This document shows positions 45,111 through 51,347 of a DNA stretch of 51,347 bases, piece after piece. Made by a program: the position numbers and the translations under genes. The notes below the pieces were generated by a model. That model ran no database searches. It saw only the letters and a list, made by a program, of their open reading frames with translations, and was not told where the DNA came from. This DNA is from Bacteroidales bacterium. Its GTDB lineage: Bacteria; Bacteroidota; Bacteroidia; Bacteroidales; BM520. Numbering within the stretch: position 1 is the stretch's first letter; the number at the start of each line of letters is the position of its first letter. The stretch covers positions 1 through 51,347 of the forward strand of contig JAEEQW010000017.1 of the NCBI GenBank assembly GCA_016285515.1, read 5' to 3'.

Positions 45111-45953
45111 TTAATAGTCGCCCAATGTTTCAGGCAGTTGTTTCAATGCAGCGGACAGTTGTTCGTCATTAAGAGCCGTACCATGCCATTTGCAGTCGTC
45201 AAGCATAAAATCCACACCGAAGCCCATAGTCGTATGCAGGAGAATCATTACAGGTTTCCCGTTGAAAAGCATACTTTTAGCTTTTTTGAGTGTGGTCAAT
45301 ATCTCACTGATATTGTTGCCATTACATTCAAGCACAATCCACCCGAAAGATTCCCACTTGGCTTTAAGGTCACCAAGTGACACCACCTGCTCCACTCTTC
45401 CATCTATCTGTAGATGGTTATAATCAACAGCAGAAATAAGGTTATCGACATTCTTGGCAGCAGCAAACATCGCAGCCTCCCAAATCTGGCCCTCTTGCAG
45501 TTCGCCGTCACCATGAAGTGTATAGACGATACTTTTATCACCATCGAGTTTCTTTGCAAGAGCATGTCCTATCGCCACCGACAAGCCCTGTCCAAGTGAG
45601 CCGGATGCCATTCTGATTCCTGGCAGTCCGTGAGAAATCGACGGATGTCCCTGCAGTCTTGAGCCGAATTTACGAAGTGTGGCAAGTTCGGACACAGGAT
45701 AATACCCTCTTCTTGCCAACACGCTGTATAATGCAGGACAGACATGACCATTGGAAAGGTAGAAAACATCTTCATTTTCCCCTTTCATTGTAAATTTTTC
45801 AGGATTGACATTCATTTCAGAAAAATACAGACTGACAATATAGTCCGTACAACTCAATGAGCCGCCTGGATGTCCTGAACCGGCACCATTAATCATACGG
45901 AGCACGTCCCGTCTGACTTGCATTGCGACACTATTTAATTCATTCACATTCAT
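45111..45953 (-). CDS. Transketolase, N-terminal subunit
   Basis: 280 residues corresponding to the thiamine diphosphate-binding half: SGHPGGSLSCTDYIV, FYLSNGHVCPALYSVLA, ASGSLGQGLSVAIGHAL and the binding motif HGDGELQEGQIWEAAMFA with VDYNHLQIDG. It needs the C subunit encoded next. Split transketolases are standard in many anaerobes. The start ATG 45953 matches the family. pcm ends 33 bases upstream, and I see no separate TAnnTTTG element in that gap. Confidence 0.92.
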   Translation of the reverse strand: MNVNELNSVAMQVRRDVLRMINGAGSGHPGGSLSCTDYIVSLYFSEMNVNPEKFTMKGENEDVFYLSNGHVCPALYSVLARRGYYPVSELATLRKFGSRLQGHPSISHGLPGIRMASGSLGQGLSVAIGHALAKKLDGDKSIVYTLHGDGELQEGQIWEAAMFAAAKNVDNLISAVDYNHLQIDGRVEQVVSLGDLKAKWESFGWIVLECNGNNISEILTTLKKAKSMLFNGKPVMILLHTTMGFGVDFMLDDCKWHGTALNDEQLSAALKQLPETLGDY

Positions 45954-45986
45954 ATCGTTATTTATTTGTTTTTCATATTTGGCATT

Positions 45987-46637
45987 CTATGTTCTAACCT
46001 TATCTTGCAGCATCGGCACAAAGTTGAATTTCCCTTTTATGGTCTTAATGCTGTCTGTCTCCGATAGTTTTTCCACCACCGTCATCGCCTGGGTGCCATC
46101 GTCACAATTAACCGGAACTACCATCTTTCCCCCTATTTTAAGTTGTTGGAAAAGAGCGTCGGGAATCTCAGGTGCGGCAGCCGTAATAATGATTCTGTCG
46201 AAAGGTCCGAATGAAGGCAGGCCTTTATAGCCGTCGCCGAACTTACAACGTACTTTTGGGGCTATTTCAGCAAGCAATTTTTTAGCCTTCAGATAAAGTT
46301 CCCTATAGCGTTCTATTGTGAAGACCTTCGCCCCCATTTTGTCCAACACGGCAGCCTGATAACCGGAGCCTGTGCCTATCTCAAGCACTTTAACGTTAGG
46401 TTTCACATCGAGCAGATACGATTGAATAGCAACCGTACTCGGTTGTGAAATTGTCTGTCCGCAGCCGATTGAGAACGGTTCATCCTCATACGCATAGTTG
46501 GCAAACATCGGTTCAAAGAAGAACTGGCGCGGCACGGCACCAATAGCACGAAGGACATTCTCATCAGCTATCTCCTTCTCTCTCAGTTTCTCCACCATCT
46601 GACGCCTCTGACCTTGATATTGGAATGTATCTTCCAT
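45987..46637 (-). CDS. pcm: Protein-L-isoaspartate O-methyltransferase Pcm
   Basis: About 216 residues. SAM methyltransferase motif I is VLEIGTGSGYQAAVL. It also has FFFEPMFANYAYEDEPFSIG, GQTISQPSTVAIQSY, the post-I FTIERYRELYLKA, and DRIIITAAAPEIPDAL. It methylates damaged isoaspartyl residues to start their repair. A TTG (46664) extends the frame by nine codons but is the end of the -7 promoter element, so I start at ATG 46637. It leads the long minus-strand run that ends with ygiQ. Confidence 0.93.
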   Translation of the reverse strand: MEDTFQYQGQRRQMVEKLREKEIADENVLRAIGAVPRQFFFEPMFANYAYEDEPFSIGCGQTISQPSTVAIQSYLLDVKPNVKVLEIGTGSGYQAAVLDKMGAKVFTIERYRELYLKAKKLLAEIAPKVRCKFGDGYKGLPSFGPFDRIIITAAAPEIPDALFQQLKIGGKMVVPVNCDDGTQAMTVVEKLSETDSIKTIKGKFNFVPMLQDKVRT

Positions 46638-46661
46638 AGTTTTCAGACATTTTATTCTCGG

Positions 46662-46669
46662 CAAAGATA
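46662..46669 (-). promoter_or_regulatory. pcm -7 promoter element TATCTTTG
   Basis: A perfect TAnnTTTG on minus, 24 bases before ATG 46637. It is back to back with the plus-strand promoter at 46696. Confidence 0.65.
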
Positions 46670-46695
46670 ATATATTTTATATTCAATTATTTTTC

Positions 46696-46703
46696 TATTT
46701 TTG
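46696..46703 (+). promoter_or_regulatory. -7 promoter element TATTTTTG of the Gfo/Idh/MocA gene
   Basis: A perfect TAnnTTTG on plus, 15 bases before ATG 46719. It is likely the promoter of the four-gene run ending with trmD. Confidence 0.65.
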
Positions 46704-46718
46704 CAAAATTTTTTTTAA

Positions 46719-47705
46719 ATGTTAAGAATAGGAATACTCGGGGTTGGCTACCTCGGTAAAATACATATAAATTGCATCCGTCAAATCAAAGATTTCGAGC
46801 TCATCGGCTTCTACGACACAAATTCAGATATCAGTGAAAAGGTCTCCAACGAACTGAATATCAAAGCTTTCAAAGATATTGACGAACTTATTGACTCCGT
46901 TGATGTGGTTGATATTGTGACATCAACCACAAGTCATTTCCAATGCGCCGTCAAGTCCATTGAAAAAGGCAAACATATCTTCATCGAAAAACCGGTCGTA
47001 GCAACATACGAAGAAGCATGCAAACTCCAGGAAATAGCATCTCATACAAACTCAAAAATCCAGGTAGGTCATGTCGAACGCTTTAATCCGGCTTTCATTG
47101 CAGCTGACAAATTTATCGAAAACCCGATATTTATCGAAGTTCACAGACTTGCGCCATACAATGTCAGAGGTGCAGACGTACCCGTGACACTGGACATGAT
47201 GATTCACGACATTGACATTCTGCTCCACATTGTGAATTCCAAAATCAAACATATTAGTGCATGCGGACTGCCTATAGTAAGCAAAACCCCCGACATCACT
47301 AATGCCAGAATTGAATTTGAAAACGGTGCAGCAGCCAACCTGACAGCCAGCAGGCTGTCACTCAAGAAAATACGCAAATGCAGAATTTATCAGCCAAATG
47401 GATATATAATCATTGACTATCTACAACAAATTGCCGAAATGGTATCTTTTACCGATGACATCGATTACAAGGATCCATTCGCAATGATTGTCAATGGTGT
47501 GGAAGGTTATGACACCCCACGACAATTCAATTTCTCTAAACTTGACATAACAAAGAACAATGCCATCGAAACCGAACTGAGATGTTTCTACAATTCTATA
47601 GTAACTGATTCAGTACCAATAGTTAACCTCGATGACGGACTTAAAGCATTCAACATCGCCATTACGATAAACAACCTTGTTGAAAACTTTATTGGCAACA
47701 ATTAA
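46719..47705 (+). CDS. Gfo/Idh/MocA-family NAD(P)-dependent oxidoreductase
   Basis: 328 residues. The N-terminal Rossmann fold has GVGYLG (8-13), VDVVDIVTSTTSH and the family EKP signature at 90-92 (IFIEKPVV). The C-terminal sheet domain begins VGHVERFNPAF. Members oxidise or reduce sugars and sugar nucleotides. The VGHVERFNPA form is common among enzymes acting on UDP-sugars in envelope synthesis, and a sugar-phosphate transferase lies two genes downstream; both facts suggest, without proving, a surface-polysaccharide role. Confidence 0.88.
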   Translation: MLRIGILGVGYLGKIHINCIRQIKDFELIGFYDTNSDISEKVSNELNIKAFKDIDELIDSVDVVDIVTSTTSHFQCAVKSIEKGKHIFIEKPVVATYEEACKLQEIASHTNSKIQVGHVERFNPAFIAADKFIENPIFIEVHRLAPYNVRGADVPVTLDMMIHDIDILLHIVNSKIKHISACGLPIVSKTPDITNARIEFENGAAANLTASRLSLKKIRKCRIYQPNGYIIIDYLQQIAEMVSFTDDIDYKDPFAMIVNGVEGYDTPRQFNFSKLDITKNNAIETELRCFYNSIVTDSVPIVNLDDGLKAFNIAITINNLVENFIGNN

Positions 47706-47748
47706 TTATTTCCATAATAAATTAATTAGTCTATCGTTAAAAATACGT

Positions 47749-48651
47749 ATGAAGAAATTTTACAATATATTCCTATATATATTATTACCATTTGTATTTG
47801 CCCTGACATCTTGCGAAGAATACGTAAATGATGGGATTCCTTCATTTATACAGATTGACTCAGTAAATTTCAGAATAACCAATCCGTCAGTTCAGGGCAG
47901 CGCTTCATCAAACATCTCTGATGTATGGGTATATATTGACAATCAACATGTTGGCGTATATGAACTTCCGGCATTCTTTCCTGTATTATTTGCAGGCGAA
48001 CACACACTAATCCTCCGTCCGGGCATTAAGGTCAACGGCATTGCAGGCACAAGAATGTACTACCCTTTCTACTCACGGGATACAATAGCTATAAACTTAA
48101 TACAGGACAGCGTTTTACAGCTCAATGGCGACAAAACGCCTATATTTACATATACCCCACAGGCAGACTTCGCATGGACTGAGAATTTCGAGGATTATCA
48201 GAGCGATCTGGTTAAGACAACAAAAAGCAACACTATTGTCCATATATACAGTGGCGAAAATCTCGAACCGAAATATGGCGGCAACGTTTGCGGTCAGATA
48301 CTTATTCAAGACAGCACCACCTTCTTCGAAGTATATAACAGCGAAAAGCTGACATGCCTCCCTGCTGGTGACGGCAGCAGCATTTATCTTGAAATGGATT
48401 TCAAATGCGATACCGTAATGACCGTCGGCATATACGCCTACTACGATGCCAGCGCTAATATAGTCCAAGTTCCCATCATGCGAGTCAACCCTACCGACAA
48501 ATGGAAAAAAATCTATATCTATCTGACTAATTCAATCTCACAATATTTTCTCGCTGACTCCTTCAGAGTTTACATCTCAGGAGGAAGTGTAGCAGACTCA
48601 ATCACTGAAAGAAAAGAGTTTTATATTGACAATCTTAAACTCATCTATTAA
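47749..48651 (+). CDS. Lipoprotein of unknown function
   Basis: About 300 residues. The lipoprotein signal is FLYILLPFVFALTSC (Cys about 23), followed by acidic EEYVNDG, which resembles the acidic residues that send Bacteroidetes lipoproteins to the surface. A PEGA-like segment, DVWVYIDNQHVGVYELPAFFPVLFA (in parts: DVWVYIDNQHVGVYEL and AGEHTLILRPGIKVNG), comes next, then a beta-sandwich of the type that binds ligands. I know no named family. A longer frame from 47677 overlaps the previous gene and is rejected. The sugar transferase follows 15 bases later. Confidence 0.78.
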   Translation: MKKFYNIFLYILLPFVFALTSCEEYVNDGIPSFIQIDSVNFRITNPSVQGSASSNISDVWVYIDNQHVGVYELPAFFPVLFAGEHTLILRPGIKVNGIAGTRMYYPFYSRDTIAINLIQDSVLQLNGDKTPIFTYTPQADFAWTENFEDYQSDLVKTTKSNTIVHIYSGENLEPKYGGNVCGQILIQDSTTFFEVYNSEKLTCLPAGDGSSIYLEMDFKCDTVMTVGIYAYYDASANIVQVPIMRVNPTDKWKKIYIYLTNSISQYFLADSFRVYISGGSVADSITERKEFYIDNLKLIY

Positions 48652-48666
48652 ACCTTTACTTTAAAA

Positions 48667-50088
48667 ATGAGCAAAAAAAGAAAAATCCAGCAGTTGAAAT
48701 GCATCACCACCGACTATGTCGCATCAATGATTGCATGGGCAGCTTTTTTCTTCCTTCGCAAAAGTACTGAAATAGATGCAAATACAAATCTTTTCAGCAC
48801 CGTTGTCAATGACCATACCTTTTGGATTGGTGTACTGCTTATACCTCTGTTTTGGATTGTGATTTATTTTCTCGTGGATGACTATCGAAAACCTTTCAGA
48901 AAATCGCGTATCCAGGAAATAGGCAAATCCACAATCGTAGTGCTTATCGGTTCCGTTATACTTTTTTTCCTTGTCATTCTTGACGACAATGTCGTTGACT
49001 ACAGGGGCTATTACAAGTATTTCTTCCAACTGTTTATGTGCCAGTTCGTTATGACAATTACATCAAGACTTATTGTAACGTCACTTACTCTAAAACGCAT
49101 AAGAGAGAAAAAAGAAGGGTTCAAGACCCTTATGGTTGGAAGTAACGGCAACGCAATCAACACATACAGAGAGCTTAACAAAAAAAACAACCTCTCAGGC
49201 AATCTGTTCGTTGGGTTTGTTAACGTCGGCGAATACGAGCATTACTCATTGGACAAAGAACTGACACATCTAGGAGACTACAATGACATCCCCAAGTTGA
49301 TAAAGGAATATGAAATTGAGGAAGTCATCATTGCCATTGAGCAATCTGAAATGAGCATTGTTCAGTCAATCATAGCCATTCTTGAAGATGCCGATGTGAT
49401 AATAAAAATCAAGCCATTAGTTCAAGACATCCTGCTCGGTGCTGTCAAGACATCAGGCATTTTCAACGTCCCGATGATTGAAATCACCCCCACCCCGATG
49501 CCGATATGGCAGCAGGTCATCAAACGTTTTATAGACATTCTGATTTCAATGCTGGCAATCATAATTGGTTTACCCGTTTATATCTTTGCCGCAATATGCG
49601 TGCATAAGTCTTCCCCTGGTCCGATTTTCTACTCGCAGGAAAGAATCGGAATTCATGGCAAACCGTTTAAAATGCTAAAGTTCCGCTCAATGTATGTTGA
49701 TGCTGAGAACAATGGGCCACAACTGTCATCAAAAGATGACCCGCGCATCACACCATGGGGCAGAATCATGAGAAAATACAGAATAGATGAGCTTCCACAG
49801 TTTTTCACAGTGATAATCGGCAAAATGAGTCTCGTGGGGCCACGTCCGGAACGCCAGTACTACATAGACCAGATAACTCAGCGTGCCCCATATTATCGTC
49901 TGCTGCTCAGAATCAAACCTGGCATCACCAGTTGGGGACAAGTGAAATACGGCTATGCCGAAAATGTTGACGAAATGATTGAGCGTCTGCCTTACGACCT
50001 GCTATACATTGAAAACATGTCGCTTGCCATGGATTTGAAAATCCTGATATACACTGTAAAAATAGTTTTTGAAGGCCGCGGTGAATAA
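48667..50088 (+). CDS. Polyprenyl-phosphate sugar-1-phosphate transferase (WcaJ-like)
   Basis: 473 residues. Four N-terminal membrane segments lie at about 10-140 (such as [17 protein letters not shown] and [16 protein letters not shown]). A CoA-binding-like NAD domain (about 150-270) follows, then a fifth membrane segment (about 285-310), and the bacterial sugar transferase domain with [52 protein letters not shown] and [12 protein letters not shown]. It loads a hexose 1-phosphate on undecaprenyl phosphate, the first step of exopolysaccharide or capsule synthesis. The sugar cannot be told from sequence. Confidence 0.92.
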   Translation: MSKKRKIQQLKCITTDYVASMIAWAAFFFLRKSTEIDANTNLFSTVVNDHTFWIGVLLIPLFWIVIYFLVDDYRKPFRKSRIQEIGKSTIVVLIGSVILFFLVILDDNVVDYRGYYKYFFQLFMCQFVMTITSRLIVTSLTLKRIREKKEGFKTLMVGSNGNAINTYRELNKKNNLSGNLFVGFVNVGEYEHYSLDKELTHLGDYNDIPKLIKEYEIEEVIIAIEQSEMSIVQSIIAILEDADVIIKIKPLVQDILLGAVKTSGIFNVPMIEITPTPMPIWQQVIKRFIDILISMLAIIIGLPVYIFAAICVHKSSPGPIFYSQERIGIHGKPFKMLKFRSMYVDAENNGPQLSSKDDPRITPWGRIMRKYRIDELPQFFTVIIGKMSLVGPRPERQYYIDQITQRAPYYRLLLRIKPGITSWGQVKYGYAENVDEMIERLPYDLLYIENMSLAMDLKILIYTVKIVFEGRGE

Positions 50089-50090
50089 TT

Positions 50091-50774
50091 ATGATGCGAA
50101 TTGACATACTTACTCTGTTTCCCGGGATGTTCGACGGTCCGTTCGATGTTTCAATGATAAAAAGGGCTCAGGAGCGCAAACTCGTTGAAATACATATACA
50201 TAACATCAGAGACTATTCCACTGACAAACATCATCGCGTAGATGACTATGCCTATGGCCCTGGAGCCGGCATGGTGATGATGATTCAGCCTATAGCCGAC
50301 CTCATTGAGAAACTTAAGTCGGAAAGGCATTACGATGAAATCATCTTCACGACTCCCGACGGTACCATGTTTAATCAGAAGATAGCCAACAATCTGTCAC
50401 TCAAAGGCAACATCATCATCCTATGCGGTCATTACAAGGGGATTGACCAACGGTTGCGCGAAAAATATTTCACAATGGAGCTGTCGGTCGGCGACTATGT
50501 CCTCACGGGCGGTGAACTCGCGTCAATGATAATAAGTGATGCTGTGATAAGGCTTATTCCCGGCGTACTCAACGATGAGACCAGTGCCCTTTCAGATTCA
50601 TTTCAGGACAATCTCCTGTCTCCCCCTGTCTATACTCGTCCTGAAGTTTATGACGGCGTGAAAGTGCCGTCCATTCTACTTTCCGGCAATGACAGAGCCA
50701 TCGAGGAATGGAGATACGAACAAGCTCTTGAAAAGACCAAAAGACTTCGTCCCGACCTGCTTAAAGACGAATAG
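50091..50774 (+). CDS. trmD: tRNA (guanine37-N1)-methyltransferase TrmD
   Basis: 227 residues. It is a SPOUT-class enzyme that methylates G37 of tRNAs to prevent frameshifts. Family segments are [50 protein letters not shown], the knot [16 protein letters not shown] and RPDLL at the end. ATG 50091 follows the transferase stop by 2 bases (ATG 50094 is also possible), so it is coupled to the upstream genes. Confidence 0.96.
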   Translation: MMRIDILTLFPGMFDGPFDVSMIKRAQERKLVEIHIHNIRDYSTDKHHRVDDYAYGPGAGMVMMIQPIADLIEKLKSERHYDEIIFTTPDGTMFNQKIANNLSLKGNIIILCGHYKGIDQRLREKYFTMELSVGDYVLTGGELASMIISDAVIRLIPGVLNDETSALSDSFQDNLLSPPVYTRPEVYDGVKVPSILLSGNDRAIEEWRYEQALEKTKRLRPDLLKDE

Positions 50775-50828
50775 TTTGCCAACATTTGCCACATGTTGAT
50801 ATGTCGGTAATAAATTTCTATTTTTTCA

Positions 50829-50859
50829 TTGTATATATACAAGAAAATAACTACTTTTG
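50829..50859 (+). promoter_or_regulatory. Promoter with palindrome before the HndB-like gene
   Basis: TTG (50829-50831) and TACTTTTG (50852-50859) are 20 bases apart, a good Bacteroidetes promoter. The TTG is part of a perfect 14-base palindrome, TTGTATATATACAA (50829-50842), a possible operator. Confidence 0.7.
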
Positions 50860-50906
50860 CAGATTAAAGAAAAATCTAACAAAAGATACAATAAAAATTT
50901 AAAATT

Positions 50907-51299
50907 ATGGCAAAAATTAAATCACTTGCTGACCTTAGAAACATGAAGTCAGACTTACAAGCTAAAATTAAGCTTAGAGAGAATGCCAACAATCCTGAAT
51001 CTATGGTTCAGATTAAAGTTGGTATGGCTACCAGTGGTATTGCATCAGGAGCCAAGGAAGTCTTCAACTATCTGAGTGAAGAACTTGCAAAGCGCGACAT
51101 AGATGCAGTAGTTACTCAAACTGGAGACATGGGGTACAGTTATGCGGAGCCGACCATTGAGGTCACACTCCCTGGCAAGGAACCTATTGTTTTTGGTTAC
51201 GTCAACATCGCTAAAGCAGATGAAATCATTGAAAAATACATTAAAAACGGGGAACTCGTCGAAGGCATCATCCCTGTAAACTACAGAAAAGTCGAATAA
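50907..51299 (+). CDS. HndB-like thioredoxin-fold subunit without cysteines
   Basis: 130 residues resembling the small thioredoxin-like [2Fe-2S] subunit (HndB type) that accompanies NuoF/HndC in electron-bifurcating or NADP-linked hydrogenase operons: QIKVGMATSGIASGAKEVFN, then VVTQTGDMGYSYAEPTIEV and VFGYVNIAKADEIIEKYI. In cluster-binding relatives Cys stands in the MATCGIA and TGCxGxC positions; here these are Ser, Asp and Ser, and the whole protein has no Cys. It therefore cannot bind the cluster in the usual way. A probable NuoF/HndC-type gene starts 16 bases on. A structural or regulatory role is likely. Confidence 0.75.
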   Translation: MAKIKSLADLRNMKSDLQAKIKLRENANNPESMVQIKVGMATSGIASGAKEVFNYLSEELAKRDIDAVVTQTGDMGYSYAEPTIEVTLPGKEPIVFGYVNIAKADEIIEKYIKNGELVEGIIPVNYRKVE

Positions 51300-51315
51300 T
51301 TAACCACTATCAATA

Positions 51316-51347
51316 ATGGCAAAATACAAATATAACGTATTGGTTTG
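51316..51347 (+). CDS. Start of a probable NuoF/HndC-type subunit (3' partial)
   Basis: Only ten codons are visible (MAKYKYNVLV) before the window ends. The position after an HndB-like gene and the start MAKYKYNVLV fit the N-terminal thioredoxin-like domain of NuoF/HndC flavoprotein subunits. With so little sequence this rests mainly on context. Confidence 0.45.
   Translation, partial: MAKYKYNVLV

Noticed and set aside
50780..50798. CAACAT/ATGTTG inverted repeat after trmD as a terminator
   Set aside because: Six base pairs without a following T-run are not enough.
1..51347. tRNA, rRNA, insertion sequence, prophage or integrase
   Set aside because: Gaps are short and I saw no cloverleaf, transposase or integrase signature. 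The only mobile-type genes are the HigBA pair.

Overview
The window looks like a chromosomal segment from an anaerobic, probably gut- or rumen-type member of the order Bacteroidales. The evidence is the type IX secretion (T9SS) genes, the TAnnTTTG -7 promoter elements ahead of many genes, the near absence of Shine-Dalgarno sequences, BspA-like and dockerin-bearing surface proteins, split transketolase, GldJ and a two-CBM20 amylomaltase. The species cannot be named from sequence alone.

Layout. 1-5630: two large repeat-built surface proteins on the plus strand, both ending in a dockerin. The first is cut by the window edge. The 473-base gap between them holds two small palindromes and a decayed higBA relic. 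5753-6418: an intact HigB/HigA toxin-antitoxin pair (minus). 6516-10022: a glycosyltransferase, divergent murB, and a CyuA-like desulfidase/dehydratase. 10025-12880: M23 peptidase and gcvT (minus). 12957-25448: a T9SS-centred block with murF, gldJ and a PorP/SprF-like gene on minus, and two tandem PorU-like C25 proteases plus porV on plus. ispF and a RecD-like helicase follow. 27371-35306: a minus-strand run of amn, holA, ruvC, a dockerin-bearing subtilisin, a cohesin-like exported protein and malQ. 35590-38235: mutS2 (plus). 38232-46637: a minus-strand run of pcm, split transketolase, an M1 aminopeptidase with a T9SS sorting domain, a small lipoprotein, an M20 amidohydrolase and a YgiQ-type radical SAM protein. 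46719-50774: an oxidoreductase, a lipoprotein, a sugar-phosphate transferase and trmD (plus). 50907-51347: start of a HndB/NuoF-type operon, cut by the window end.

How the genes fit together. The T9SS genes should move CTD-tagged cargo such as the M1 aminopeptidase to the cell surface. Three other large exported proteins carry a dockerin at the C-terminus, where a sorting domain would otherwise sit. One of these, the subtilisin, is coupled by 2 bases to a separate gene for a cohesin-fold protein. This is the most interesting candidate system here: a small cohesin-dockerin pairing that could dock a protease, and perhaps the two repeat adhesins, at the cell envelope alongside T9SS. That role is inferred from domain pattern and gene order. 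The sequence does not show binding, and the anchor's lipobox is poor.

Other points of note are a segmental duplication of surface gene plus higBA, doubled PorU, promoters placed so that murB and higB transcripts would be leaderless, a terminator-like hairpin over the malQ start, and an HndB-like protein with no cysteine.
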